Shown here: in pieces, positions 30,810 through 39,265 of the stretch
Layout of the letters: every line of letters starts with the position of its first letter
Position numbering within the stretch: the first letter of the stretch is position 1
Source of the DNA: Chloroflexota bacterium
GTDB taxonomy: Bacteria; Chloroflexota; UBA11872
Assembly (NCBI GenBank): GCA_022824865.1
Contig: JAJDZD010000031.1
Coordinates: forward strand, 1-39,265
DNA length: 39,265 nucleotides
Direction: 5' to 3'
The notes under the pieces: generated by a model
Seen by the model: the letters and a program-made list of their open reading frames with translations, nothing else
Databases searched by the model: none
What the model was told of the DNA's origin: nothing
Made by a program: the position numbers and the translations under genes

Positions 30810-31784
30810 CTAGCGCAGCACCGCCTGTTGCATCCATGCGTACTCCGCCGCGATTCCCTCCTCGATCGTGGTGGACGGGTCAAACCCAAGCACGCGGCGT
30901 GCTTTGGAGGTGTCGGCCTGACTGTGGAGTTGGTCGGCTGGGTGCGCCTCAGCGTAGATTCGCTCGGCCGGCTTGCCCACGACCCGTTCCATCGTGTCGA
31001 TCAACTCGTTAACCGAGGCCGTGGGACCGCTGCCAATGTTGAAGGTCTCGCCAATCGGCAGCGCGTCAAGCACTCGAACCTGTGCGTCGACCGCGTCGGC
31101 CACATAGGTGAGCTCCCGCGTTTGTTCACCATCCCCGTAGATCGTGATCGGCTGGCCCGTGGCTATGGCCTTCAGACCAATGTGGACAAGCATGTCGGGC
31201 CGCTGTCGCGGTCCGAACAGCGTGTAATAGCGCAGCATCACCACCGGCAGACCGAACAGACGGTGATAGGAACCGAGCAGGTGTTCGTCCAGCAATTTGG
31301 TCATTGCGTAAAACGACCGGGGCTCCAGCGGATGGTCCTCCGGCGTCGGCATCCTGGGATTGAAGCCGTAAATGGAGGAAGTGGACGCGAAGCTGAAGAG
31401 CTTGACGCCAGCGCGCAAGGCGGCGTCGGCCAGCCGCTGGGTCGAGCGACTGTTGTCCTGCATGTATCGCTGGAAGTTCGTCGGTGTCCAACCCTCGCGG
31501 ACGCCGGCGCGCGCCGCCAGGTGAAACACGTACTCCACGCCATCGAACACCTGGTCGAGGTCGAGATCGGAGTCCATGGCGTGGGCTTCCACAAACTCAA
31601 AGCCTGCGTGCTGGCGGAGCGTGTCGAGGTTTGCGCGCTTTTGGTCAAGGTCGTAGCTGTCCGTCATGCCGTCGAGGCCGACCACGCGATGGCCCCGCGC
31701 AAGCAACGACTCGCAGAGATGAGAAGCAATAAACCCAGAAGCCCCGGTAACAAGAGTCGTTGGGCGGCCGCTGGCCTCTGGCAT
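30810..31784 (-). CDS. NAD-dependent sugar-nucleotide epimerase (UDP-glucuronate 4-epimerase-like)
   Basis: 324 residues from the ATG at 31784. The extended-SDR set is complete: TLVTGASGFIASHL (10-23), FHLAARAGVREGW (88-99), FASTSSIYGFN (132-142) and FYAMTK (Tyr159, Lys163). The RAGVR segment and RYYTLFGPRQRPDM are typical of UDP-glucuronic-acid 4-epimerases. FNIGSGPTASVNELI follows. It would supply an epimerised UDP-sugar (possibly UDP-galacturonate) to the glycosyltransferases around it. It lies 69 bases after the GT4 gene at 31854-32990 and 8 before the next GT4. Confidence 0.92.
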   Translation of the reverse strand: MPEASGRPTTLVTGASGFIASHLCESLLARGHRVVGLDGMTDSYDLDQKRANLDTLRQHAGFEFVEAHAMDSDLDLDQVFDGVEYVFHLAARAGVREGWTPTNFQRYMQDNSRSTQRLADAALRAGVKLFSFASTSSIYGFNPRMPTPEDHPLEPRSFYAMTKLLDEHLLGSYHRLFGLPVVMLRYYTLFGPRQRPDMLVHIGLKAIATGQPITIYGDGEQTRELTYVADAVDAQVRVLDALPIGETFNIGSGPTASVNELIDTMERVVGKPAERIYAEAHPADQLHSQADTSKARRVLGFDPSTTIEEGIAAEYAWMQQAVLR

Positions 31785-31853
31785 CAAAGTCCCACGTGAA
31801 GAGAGCGCGTCAGCCGCGCGCTGCGAGAGTATATCGGCGGGTTCGTGCCGCCG

Positions 31854-32990
31854 TTACGCCCGGGCCTCCTGCAAAACCTCGGCGTAGAGCGCGCGCGTGG
31901 CAGCGCGCATGCGCTCAAGGTCGAACGCCTGGGCGGCATGTCGTCGCGCGTCAGCGCCCATTCGCGCCCGTTGGTCCGGACTGCGCAGCATCGTGGTCAT
32001 TTCCGAGGCCAGCGCTTGCTCATCGCTCTGAGGAACCAGCAGCCCGGTGACTTGGTGCTTCACGATTTCCGGCACGCCTCCGACGGCGGTCGCGACGACC
32101 GGACGACCTGCCATCGCGGCTTCCATAACCACTAGTCCAAGCCCCTCCCAGTCCGACGCCAGCACCACCAGGTCGGCCGCGGCCATCAGGTTGGGCATGT
32201 CGGAACGAACGCCGAGCCAGTGCACTGCGTCGCGCAGCCCCAATTCGGCGGAAAGCTCAAGCAGCCGAGTCCGGTAGTCCGGTCCGCCCAACTGTGTCTC
32301 GCCGGCGCACAGCAACTGGGCGTTGCTGATGTCCCGTCGCACCTGCGCAAACGCGCGCAGAAGAACGTCGTGGCGCTTCTGCGGATCGAGCCGGGCAGGA
32401 CACAACACCAAGGGAACCTGCGCCTGGAATCCAAGCTCCCGACGCGCGGCCTCTCGATCCAGGTCGCTGAAGGGCGCGGGATCCAGACCGTATCGGATGA
32501 CTTCAATCCGGTGTCGCGGAATCCCCAAATGCTGATTCGCCCACCGTGCGACGGCTTCTGAAATGGCGATGGTGCGCCGCGTGGGACGGGTAGCCAGCGC
32601 ATGCAGGGCCCGCGCCGACGACGATTCGAGCCGAGATTCGATGTTGTGCTTGGTGGACACGATGGCGCGAACGCCGACGGCGCGCGCCGCCAGCGCGCCG
32701 TACATGTCGGCTCGCAGCAGGTGTGTGTGCACGAGCGCAAATCGCCCGCGCCTGATAAATGCCGCCAGGTGGGGTAGCCGCACGGCGCCAAACGGTCCGG
32801 CCATCGGGAGATGAGCTAGGCGTTCGACGCATGCCTCAAACTCCGGCCGCAAGTCGTGATCGCGAAAGTAGACCAAGTCAATGTCCGCGAACTGGCGCAA
32901 GCCGGGCAAGAGCTCAAGGAGATGGCGCTGCGCTCCACCGACCGCGAGCGACGTAACGATCTGAAGGACGCGCGGCCGGCTTTGGTTCAC
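31854..32990 (-). CDS. GT4-type glycosyltransferase
   Basis: 378 residues. The GTG start overlaps the stop of the upstream GT4 (GTGA). N-terminal RVLQIVTSLAVGGAQRHLLELLPGL, VHTHLLRADMYGALAAR and IVSTKHNIESR. C-terminal LVLCPARLDPQKRHDVLLRAFA, ADLVVLASDWEGLGLVVMEAAMAGRPVVA (E-x7-E) and GGVPEIVKHQVTGLLV. Typical WbnK/WaaG-like GT4 with the GG-x-QRH entry loop. It adds a sugar from a nucleotide donor to the lipid-linked oligosaccharide; donor unknown. Confidence 0.93.
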   Translation of the reverse strand: MNQSRPRVLQIVTSLAVGGAQRHLLELLPGLRQFADIDLVYFRDHDLRPEFEACVERLAHLPMAGPFGAVRLPHLAAFIRRGRFALVHTHLLRADMYGALAARAVGVRAIVSTKHNIESRLESSSARALHALATRPTRRTIAISEAVARWANQHLGIPRHRIEVIRYGLDPAPFSDLDREAARRELGFQAQVPLVLCPARLDPQKRHDVLLRAFAQVRRDISNAQLLCAGETQLGGPDYRTRLLELSAELGLRDAVHWLGVRSDMPNLMAAADLVVLASDWEGLGLVVMEAAMAGRPVVATAVGGVPEIVKHQVTGLLVPQSDEQALASEMTTMLRSPDQRARMGADARRHAAQAFDLERMRAATRALYAEVLQEARA

Positions 32991-34207
32991 GTGTGAGCGG
33001 TCAATACAGCGGCGTAACGCGCCAGCGTCAGATCGACCTGTCGCTGGAGAGAAAACCTGGAGGCCGCGCGCCGGCGCGCGGCCGTACCCAGTGCCCGTGC
33101 GTTTTCGGCGTCGCCTACGATTAGGTCGATCCGGTCAGCCAGGGCCAGGGCGTCGTTGGGGTCTACGGTGTAGCCCCAGGCGCCGTCCTTCACGATTTCC
33201 GGTCCAGCGCCGAGCGTGGAGGCAATGGCCGGGCGCCCGGCCGCCATTGATTCGATGAGCGTCAGGTTGAACGGATCGGGGTACGTTGAGGGCGCCAGCG
33301 TCACGCTCGCGGCTGCATAGGCATCGCGCAGGGCCTCTGGCTGCATCCACCCCGGCAGCAGTAGTCGTTCTCCTACTCCTAACTCGTCGGCCAGCCGCTT
33401 GAGCTTGGGCGCGTAGCGCGGGTTCTCGCCGGCGATCAGCAAGCGCAGATCCCGATGTTGCGACCGTGCCAGCGCGTGCAGCGCCGCCTCGGCGCCCTTC
33501 TCGCGCGAGACGCGAGCCGCCAGCAGCGCCAGCGGGGCGCCGTCCAGCTCGTGCGACGACCGAAACGCCGCCCCATCACCGCTGCCCCACCAGTCCAGGT
33601 CCACACCGTTGTAGACGACTTCGGCACCCCCGAATCCGTTGGCGCGCAGCGCGGTTTGCAGCGTTCGACTGATGGCGAACAGGTGCTTCACATGCTTGGC
33701 CATTTGTCGGTCGATGACCAGGTTGCGCGCCGGATTCCAGCGGAATCGCTGGCACTTGGCGCAGTTGAACCAGCGCTGGCGGAAGTCGACCGTCCCGCCC
33801 GTACAGATGAATTTGATGCAGCAGAACAGGAGGTAGTCGTGGGCTGTGTAGAGCACCGGCGCGTCAAATCGGGCAGCCACGGAGAGCGAGGCAAATGACA
33901 GGTGCTGATGCACGTTGTGGGCATGCACCACATCCGGCCCGAATTCTCCTAATTCCCGATCGACGCCCGGTAGAACCATTGGGTTGGCCATGGCTACCGT
34001 GTTGCGAAACCGCTCCGGATAGCGCGATCGCAGCCGACGCACGCGCACCCCGTCCTGGTCACGGATCGACCCGGCCCCCGACGTGGTTGCAATAACGCAA
34101 ACGTCATGCCCGGCTTGGACGAAGGCACCAGCCAGTCGCTCAACCACGACCCCTGCCCCACCGCGATTCTCAGGGGGGTACGTGTCAGCAAGAAGGGCGA
34201 TGCGCAT
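32987..34207 (-). CDS. GT4-type glycosyltransferase with Cys-rich insert
   Basis: 406 residues from the ATG at 34207; an upstream in-frame start would extend into the preceding gene. N-terminal MRIALLADTYPPENRGGAGVVVERLA and VVHAHNVHQHLSFASLSVA. After YTAHDYLLFCC comes an insert with Cys in CCIKFICTGG and FNCAKCQRF (three to five Cys in all), a pattern seen in a subset of GT4 enzymes, where it may bind a metal. C-terminal APLALLAARVSREKGAEAALHALA, ASVTLAPSTYPDPFNLTLIESMA (E-x7-E) and GAGPEIVKDG. It adds one sugar; the ribosome site is weak. Confidence 0.92.
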   Translation of the reverse strand: MRIALLADTYPPENRGGAGVVVERLAGAFVQAGHDVCVIATTSGAGSIRDQDGVRVRRLRSRYPERFRNTVAMANPMVLPGVDRELGEFGPDVVHAHNVHQHLSFASLSVAARFDAPVLYTAHDYLLFCCIKFICTGGTVDFRQRWFNCAKCQRFRWNPARNLVIDRQMAKHVKHLFAISRTLQTALRANGFGGAEVVYNGVDLDWWGSGDGAAFRSSHELDGAPLALLAARVSREKGAEAALHALARSQHRDLRLLIAGENPRYAPKLKRLADELGVGERLLLPGWMQPEALRDAYAAASVTLAPSTYPDPFNLTLIESMAAGRPAIASTLGAGPEIVKDGAWGYTVDPNDALALADRIDLIVGDAENARALGTAARRRAASRFSLQRQVDLTLARYAAVLTAHT

Positions 34208-34239
34208 GTGAAGCGGTCCGACGGATCGGCGAACCGATT

Positions 34240-35310
34240 CTAGGCGGTGTAGGCCGCCAGACAGCGCTCGGCCACAGCCGCCCACGTAAAGCGGGACACC
34301 ACGTGCTCTCGTGCGGCCTTACCCTGCGACGACGCCGTTTCGACCGATGCCGTAAGTGTCGCCAGGGCGCGCCGCAGCACGTCGGGATCGCTCGGCGGCA
34401 CAACGATGCCTCCGACCGGTGGAATGATCTCAGGCATACCAGCCACGTCTGAGACCACCGCCGCGGTCCCGCACGCCATGGCTTCCAAAGGCGCCAGGCC
34501 CACCAGTTCCGGCAGGGCCTGATGGCGTCCGCGGTAGTCCTCATATACCGATGGCATGACAAATGCGCAGGCCGACTGCAGGGCGGCGATGACCTCGTCG
34601 TCCGACGCGTTGATGTGGATCCTCACTTGACGGGACGACGCCTCTGAACGAATGAAGTCGAGGTAGTCCGCGTCGTATGGACGCCCGTAGATGTCCAGCG
34701 ACGCGCCAGCCGGTAAGCCTCGAATCGCTGTCTCGATGCCTTTGTGCGGCAGCAGGCGGCCCACATAGACGACCCGGCCCAGCGACTTTTCGCAGCCTGG
34801 CGAGTACTTGGACGTATCAACGCCTGCGTAAATCACCTCCGTTCGGCGCCCGACATAAGGAAGGGTGGCGGCCGCGAATCGGCTCTGCGCCAGCTGGCCG
34901 TCGATCCAGCGACCAATGCGCAGCCGGCGAACCCAGTTCACCCCTCCGCCACCGTGATCGGTAACGAAGACTCGTTTGCCTAGGGAACGCCCAATCAGCG
35001 CGACAAGTGCCGTGAGACCCGACCTGGCCTGGTGGCAGTGAATGACATTCGCCCATGAAAGCGCGGGGAGGAATCCGGGACCGATCGGGTCGTACATTCG
35101 TCCTCGCAGCCGCCGCCAGGTTCGATGCACTTCGATATCAAACCCGTTCACCCGGCGAGTTGCGGGCTTGTCGCCAAACGAGACCAGACGAGTCGGCGTG
35201 CGCTTCCGCATGGCAATTGCCAGTTCCAGCGGATAGCGCTCACCGCCGCCCCGCACCGACTCGTCGCCGAACCAGGTTGGGGAAAGGTGCAGAACCCGCA
35301 GGTCGCTCAC
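34240..35310 (-). CDS. GT4-type glycosyltransferase
   Basis: 356 residues, GTG overlapping the methyltransferase stop (GTGA). N-terminal RVLHLSPTWFGDESVRGGGERYPLELA, IHCHQARSGLTALVALIG and VTDHGGGGVNW. C-terminal YAGVDTSKYSPG, GRVVYVGRLLPHKGIETAI, SLDIYGRPYDADY, ACAFVMPSVYEDYRG, VGLAPLEAMACGTAAVVSDVAGMPEII. The motif set is that of GT4 family members of lipid-linked oligosaccharide assembly. Donor sugar unknown. It ends 32 bases before the next GT4. Confidence 0.93.
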   Translation of the reverse strand: MSDLRVLHLSPTWFGDESVRGGGERYPLELAIAMRKRTPTRLVSFGDKPATRRVNGFDIEVHRTWRRLRGRMYDPIGPGFLPALSWANVIHCHQARSGLTALVALIGRSLGKRVFVTDHGGGGVNWVRRLRIGRWIDGQLAQSRFAAATLPYVGRRTEVIYAGVDTSKYSPGCEKSLGRVVYVGRLLPHKGIETAIRGLPAGASLDIYGRPYDADYLDFIRSEASSRQVRIHINASDDEVIAALQSACAFVMPSVYEDYRGRHQALPELVGLAPLEAMACGTAAVVSDVAGMPEIIPPVGGIVVPPSDPDVLRRALATLTASVETASSQGKAAREHVVSRFTWAAVAERCLAAYTA

Positions 35311-36125
35311 GAAGGCTGCTCGGCCACGATCAATTGGCCGCCGGGTTCGTCAGCGGACCGCAGAAACGGCCGCCGTAGCAACATCCACCACAAGCCAACC
35401 CAGAGCGGCATCGGCACGAGCCGGCGCCGGTGCAGGCCGCGAAACCAGTCCAGCACACGTCGTCCGGCAATCTCCCGGACCATCAGTTCGTCCAGCCGCC
35501 GCCAGGTTCGTTGTGTTTCGTGCGGCAGATGCCCCCGACTGGCGACCACGGTCAGGCCCAAGCGGTCGAGGTGCGACGTCCACTCCTCAAGCGAGCGGTA
35601 GTGAAAGTGGCCAAGTCGCACGTTCGTTGCCGTCAGGGCGTCGGATCCGGACTCAGACTCGATTCGATCGGCAAAGGCCGGCGCGGGAACCGTGAACACA
35701 AGACGCCCGCCAGGCCGCAATACCCGTGCGGCCTCCTTGACGGCGCCCAGGTCGTCCGGGATGTGCTCAAGCACGCTATGGCTGTATACGGTGCCGTACG
35801 TGGCTGAAGCCAACGGCAGCTTCGTGCCGTCTGCTCGCATAACAGACCGATATACGCCTGATGCGTGGGCGACCCGAGTCTCGGCCTGGACAAGCTCAAG
35901 CCCGTCGACCGGCCAGTGCGATCGCAACACCGAGCGTGCGACTTCGCCGGTTCCGCAACCGAGGTCCAGCACGGGTGCGGCGAATCTGATGTCGCGCAGC
36001 ATGGCGAATTCGGTTGCCCGCCAAAGCGCAATGGCCGGCTGATGCGGATGCGCGCGCAACGCCAGACCCAGCAATTCGGCATCGCTTCGAGCCACCAGCG
36101 CCGTCGGAAACCGATCGTTAACCAT
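35307..36125 (-). CDS. SAM-dependent methyltransferase (class I) in polysaccharide operon
   Basis: 272 residues. The ATG overlaps the CgeB-type gene stop by 8 bases. Motif I is VLDLGCGTGEVARSVL (52-67), then DGLELVQAE (motif II), LPLASATYGTVYSHSVLEHIPDDLG and AARVLRPGGRLVFTVPAP. The C-terminal third is basic and hydrophobic (RRLVPMPLWVGLWWMLLRRP) and may associate with the membrane, which would suit an enzyme acting on a lipid-linked sugar. It is likely to methylate a sugar of the polymer. An alternative is a role in modifying a polyprenyl or lipid carrier. Confidence 0.9.
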   Translation of the reverse strand: MVNDRFPTALVARSDAELLGLALRAHPHQPAIALWRATEFAMLRDIRFAAPVLDLGCGTGEVARSVLRSHWPVDGLELVQAETRVAHASGVYRSVMRADGTKLPLASATYGTVYSHSVLEHIPDDLGAVKEAARVLRPGGRLVFTVPAPAFADRIESESGSDALTATNVRLGHFHYRSLEEWTSHLDRLGLTVVASRGHLPHETQRTWRRLDELMVREIAGRRVLDWFRGLHRRRLVPMPLWVGLWWMLLRRPFLRSADEPGGQLIVAEQPS

Positions 36126-37167
36126 CGCGTACGTCGTCGATCAGCTGCCGCATGCGGACTTCGTACGTGTGATCCCGCTCGACCCGGATCTTTCCAGCTC
36201 GCGTTATGGCGTTCCGCGCGGACTCGTCGTTCAGGTATCGCTCAATTGTTGGTACTACGTCATCGACATCCTGGTAGACCGCAAGCTCGGTTCCAATCTC
36301 GAACAGGTCACCCATTTGAGCCTTGAAGTCCGTGAGCTGGAATGCCCCCGCGGCCGGGATCTCAAACGTCCGCATGTTCGGTCCCTCGCGCATTTGGGCA
36401 TGGTGGACGTTCAACACAATCTTGGCGCCGCGATAGGCCCGCGCCACGGCCGACGCTGGAAGGAGCGTTAGACCGCGATGCGCTTCACGCGCCCGATACT
36501 CGGCCTCTAGCTTCTCCCAGCCGCGGCCCCAGATGGCCAGACGCACGCCGGATCGAGCGACCGCTTCCAGAACGTCGACTCTGGACCGGCTGGCCGGCAG
36601 GTGACCCATGTTGTGCCGCGAATCGCCAACGAAGATCACATCCACGGGCATGTCGTCCGCGTCGTGCCCTGCCCAGGCCGACGGCTCGACGGCATGCGGC
36701 ATGAATCTCGCGCGAACGCCGCGCGGCTCGAGATCCGCGACGTAGGTGGGATCCGCCAGATAGAAGCGCTCGTAGAGATGCGCCGCTCCAATAATGTTCG
36801 GAAACCAGCTTGGGTCGTCGCCACACCATTGAACGACTGGCCCGTTGGTCAGATTGCGCAGGCGCTCAACGGTTTCCGGAACGAGAACCTCACCCTTGAG
36901 GACCAGCGTGAACTCCGGTCGCAGTTCCGCTGCGAGCCGCAGTACCTCCAGGTTGTCAGCCCGGGCCGACTCGAACACGCGGCCGATATGAAATCGATCG
37001 GGTCCAGACAGCCGCCGGCGAATTCGCGCCCGCAGACCAACCGGCCGCTCAAGTCGCTCGCTATAGCGGTAGATCCGAAGATCATGCCCGGCGGCGCGCA
37101 GACCCTGGCCGCAGTACTCGGTCCAAAGCCCGGTGTCCCAGTGCGGCCCGATCAGTAAGACACGCAT
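36118..37167 (-). CDS. CgeB-type glycosyltransferase (Glyco_trans_1_2)
   Basis: 349 residues from the ATG at 37167, 7 bases after the flippase stop. N-terminal VLLIGPHWDTGLWTEYCGQGL and LRRFH-like middle; VVQWCGDDPSWFPN, YLADPTYVADLEPRGVRARFMPHAVEPSAW and VDVIFVGDSRHNMG form the typical CgeB (spore-coat maturation family) pattern. The C-terminal IVLNVHHAQMREGPNMRTFEIPAAGAFQLTDFKAQ is the Glyco_trans_1_2 signature with the Glu of the nucleotide-sugar site. It adds a sugar to the same oligosaccharide; donor unknown. It couples to the downstream methyltransferase by an 8-base overlap. Confidence 0.9.
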   Translation of the reverse strand: MRVLLIGPHWDTGLWTEYCGQGLRAAGHDLRIYRYSERLERPVGLRARIRRRLSGPDRFHIGRVFESARADNLEVLRLAAELRPEFTLVLKGEVLVPETVERLRNLTNGPVVQWCGDDPSWFPNIIGAAHLYERFYLADPTYVADLEPRGVRARFMPHAVEPSAWAGHDADDMPVDVIFVGDSRHNMGHLPASRSRVDVLEAVARSGVRLAIWGRGWEKLEAEYRAREAHRGLTLLPASAVARAYRGAKIVLNVHHAQMREGPNMRTFEIPAAGAFQLTDFKAQMGDLFEIGTELAVYQDVDDVVPTIERYLNDESARNAITRAGKIRVERDHTYEVRMRQLIDDVRDG

Positions 37168-37174
37168 GGTGCGC

Positions 37175-38650
37175 TCAAACTGCCGGGGAGCGCCGTCGCC
37201 ACAGGGCGCCCAGTTCGGAGCGCAGCGCGCTGCGATCGATGACGTAGAGCATTCCCACATAGACCAGTACGACCACGATGCCGCCCTGAATCAGCAATAC
37301 CGCGTCGGTCAGCATAGGCAGCAGGATGAAGCGTCCAAACAGCCCGGCCCCAATCGCGGCGGCGAGCGGACGGACCAGGTGGTGCAAGAGCCGCAGATTG
37401 AATTCACGGCGCGCGATTGGCAGCAAGACCAGGGCAGCCAGCCCCTGCGACGCCGCCAGTCCAATCGGAACCGCCAGGAATCCGGCGCCAAGTCCTGTGA
37501 GGATTCCGGCAAGGCCCCACGCGGCAGCGGCCCATCCAATCGACACGATCAGCACGGTTTTCGTCTTGCCCACCGCGTTCAAAATGGGGGTGATCAAACC
37601 GTTAATGGGAATGAGCGCGTTGTTGACCGCCAAGATGAGTAGGGCCGGAACGGCCGGCAACCACTGTTCGCCGTAGATGAGGCTGGCAATCTCCGGACCA
37701 AAGGCGATGACGGCCGCGAACCCGGGTAACGTCACGATGGCATTCCACTTCAACGTAAGTTCGGCGCCTCGACGAACTTGCTCAGGCGCGTCCTGGATTC
37801 GTGCGAACGTCGGAAGGCTCACGCGCGCAACCCACTGCGTCAGCGCCAGCGGCTGCGCTGATACGCGATTGGCCCAATTGAGATATCCGGTTGCGGTAGC
37901 CCCAAACGCCCGCGGCGTAAATAGGGGGATGAGCGAGTCCTTGACCGTGATCGCCAGCCGCGATCCCTGGAATCTCGCTCCAAAACCAACGTGCGGGGCC
38001 AGGACGCGTAGCTTACGGGTTGGCACCGGCAACCATGGACGCGCCATCACAACGGCCAGCGTCGAGACCAGACTGGCGCCGACGTGGGCAATGACCAGGC
38101 TCCACACGCCGGCTGCGCCGATAGCGAAACCGATGCCGGCGCTGTAGTAGAAGAGGGTCCCGGCAATATCGGCGGCAGCCAGGCGGCCAAACTGCAGATG
38201 TCGTTCGAGCAGCGCCGCCGGCACGATCCGAAACGCCGTGAAGAAGACCGAGAAGGCGAACACGCGGGTCATCCAGGGATCGATCTGATCATTGAGCAGG
38301 GCATCGACCACAAATGGCCCGGCAAAAAAGACGACAACGCCACCTGTAAGAACCAGGAGTAACTGGCCAGTGAATACCGCTCGTAGATCGCGGGTCTGAG
38401 GCTCGCTGCCGCGCTGAATCAGGCTGGGTTGGAGCCCGAGATCGGCAAACTGCTTGACCAGGCCGGCGAACGTGGCGATCGGAACGATGACCCCGAAGTC
38501 CGCCGGCGTCAGCAGGCGGAAGAGCGCAATGCTGCCCAGAAACGAAACAAGCTTCATGCCGCCTTCGCGCACCGCGAGCGACAGCACGCCGCGGAGGGCT
38601 CGGTCCTCGAGATCGCCCGTGCGGGCCTCGGAAACCGCGGGGTCACTCAC
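37175..38650 (-). CDS. Oligosaccharide flippase (Wzx/polysaccharide transporter family)
   Basis: 491 residues from the GTG at 38650, with GGAGG seven bases upstream and its start overlapping the upstream GT4 stop (GTGA). The protein is hydrophobic throughout, with about 12-14 membrane helices. The N-terminal REGGMKLVSFLGSIALFRLLTPADFGV and the FARIQDAPEQVRRG segment in the middle are typical of the polysaccharide-transporter family (MOP superfamily) that flips undecaprenyl-linked repeat units across the inner membrane. It would act after all glycosyltransferases of the cluster have acted. No Wzy polymerase is visible in the window. Confidence 0.95.
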   Translation of the reverse strand: MSDPAVSEARTGDLEDRALRGVLSLAVREGGMKLVSFLGSIALFRLLTPADFGVIVPIATFAGLVKQFADLGLQPSLIQRGSEPQTRDLRAVFTGQLLLVLTGGVVVFFAGPFVVDALLNDQIDPWMTRVFAFSVFFTAFRIVPAALLERHLQFGRLAAADIAGTLFYYSAGIGFAIGAAGVWSLVIAHVGASLVSTLAVVMARPWLPVPTRKLRVLAPHVGFGARFQGSRLAITVKDSLIPLFTPRAFGATATGYLNWANRVSAQPLALTQWVARVSLPTFARIQDAPEQVRRGAELTLKWNAIVTLPGFAAVIAFGPEIASLIYGEQWLPAVPALLILAVNNALIPINGLITPILNAVGKTKTVLIVSIGWAAAAWGLAGILTGLGAGFLAVPIGLAASQGLAALVLLPIARREFNLRLLHHLVRPLAAAIGAGLFGRFILLPMLTDAVLLIQGGIVVVLVYVGMLYVIDRSALRSELGALWRRRSPAV

Positions 38651-39265
38651 GCTCGCGCCTCCAGGCGACTCCCCAGCACGTCGGCATAGACATCCAGCAG
38701 CCGCTGCGCGGATCGGCACCACGACATGGCAGCCGCCCGGCGTCGCGCCCCTTCGGCCAGCGCCTGCCAGCTGGTCGCATCGGTTAGCACGGTGCGCAGC
38801 GCATCGGTCAAGGCTGGAACGTTATCCGGTTGTACGAGGAGACCGTTCTCGCCGTGCACGACCGGCTCCTCGGCCCCGGAGTCGCGGGCGCTGACGACGG
38901 GCGTCCCGCAGGCGTTCGCTTCCAGCAGCACCAGGCCGAAGCCGTCGAAGTCGGATCCCGCCAGCCGATACGGCATCGTCACGACACGCGCGCGGTAGTA
39001 CCAGTCCACGAGTTCGTCCTCACTGACCATGCCGGTCAGCGTGACGTCGCTTTCAAGCCCCAGCTCGCGGATCCTGCCGCGCAGCCCAACGACGTATGGC
39101 GAGGACGGATTGACCGGTCCAACCATTACGTATCGGTCGGCAACGCCCTCGGACTTCAGTTGCCCAAATGCCTCGAGCGCCAGGTCGAATCCCTTGCGAG
39201 GTTTGCATTCGCCGACGGAGACGATTAGCCCAGATTCTCGACGCGGCCGACGCTCGCGCTGAAAG
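38647..39265 (-). CDS. GT4-type glycosyltransferase, 5' part missing at window edge
   Basis: The frame stays open to the right edge, so only the C-terminal ~206 residues are seen. Translating on past the in-frame ATG at 39126 gives a continuous GT-B C-terminal domain: GLIVSVGECKPRKGFDLALEAF near the edge, YVMVGPVNPSSPY, DVTLTGMVSEDELVDWYYRARVVTMPYR, SDFDGFGLVLLEANACGTPVVSARDSGAEEPVVHGENGLLV (E-x7-E). Without the N-terminal domain the acceptor side cannot be judged. It is the most upstream cluster gene seen; the operon continues to the right. Confidence 0.93.
   Translation of the reverse strand, partial: FQRERRPRRESGLIVSVGECKPRKGFDLALEAFGQLKSEGVADRYVMVGPVNPSSPYVVGLRGRIRELGLESDVTLTGMVSEDELVDWYYRARVVTMPYRLAGSDFDGFGLVLLEANACGTPVVSARDSGAEEPVVHGENGLLVQPDNVPALTDALRTVLTDATSWQALAEGARRRAAAMSWCRSAQRLLDVYADVLGSRLEARA

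Noticed and set aside
1..39265. CRISPR arrays, insertion sequences, integrases, rRNA
   Set aside because: No regularly spaced direct repeats, transposase or integrase motifs, or rRNA-like sequence were seen on reading both strands.

Overview
The window is GC-rich bacterial chromosomal DNA without phage, transposon or CRISPR content. Gene content (seven Gfo/Idh/MocA oxidoreductases in 26 kb, two sulfatases, an SMP-30 lactonase, amidohydrolases, Uma2, DUF3054, HigBA and a large glycosyltransferase cluster) resembles free-living or sponge-associated Chloroflexota of the SAR202/Dehalococcoidia type. That placement is inferred from gene content alone and is not firm.

Region 1 (1-7300) is a minus-strand operon read right to left: Gfo/Idh/MocA oxidoreductase, a metal-site-degenerate amidohydrolase, a canonical amidohydrolase, a DegT/DnrJ/StrS PLP aminotransferase, an SRPBCC protein, a second Gfo/Idh/MocA oxidoreductase, an SMP-30 lactonase and a lipoprotein. 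The set suits oxidation, transamination and hydrolysis of a sugar or cyclitol. The left edge carries a very strong GC hairpin.

Region 2 (7300-15300) holds single genes and short operons: a membrane protein, a NYN nuclease, tRNA-Leu(UAA), a DUF3054 protein, two sulfatases each overlapping tail to tail with a minus-strand gene, a variant extended SDR, a GYD protein, a VOC protein and a Uma2 protein. Region 3 (15490-17730) is a minus-strand operon in which a HigBA toxin-antitoxin pair leads directly into a classical SDR and a TIM-barrel isomerase. Region 4 (17700-18960) is mostly non-coding. It has one convincing 49-residue membrane protein, a pyrimidine tract, a 28-base interrupted palindrome, a promoter candidate and an AT-rich hairpin.

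Region 5 (18960-28100) is the most unusual part. Three tandem Gfo/Idh/MocA paralogues converge on a two-gene operon of a stand-alone LanC-like protein plus another Gfo/Idh/MocA protein. That operon diverges from a class III aminotransferase, a methyltransferase and a seventh Gfo/Idh/MocA protein lacking both usual catalytic residues. Region 6 (28230 to the right edge) is a tightly overlapped minus-strand exopolysaccharide operon: five GT4 glycosyltransferases, a CgeB-type glycosyltransferase, a methyltransferase, a flippase, a sugar-nucleotide epimerase and a polyprenyl-phosphate sugar transferase that would start the lipid-linked oligosaccharide.

A recurring TA(G/C)NNT hexamer, often 30-36 bases before a start codon or the tRNA, may be the local -10 element. 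All functions come from motif reading; no search was run.
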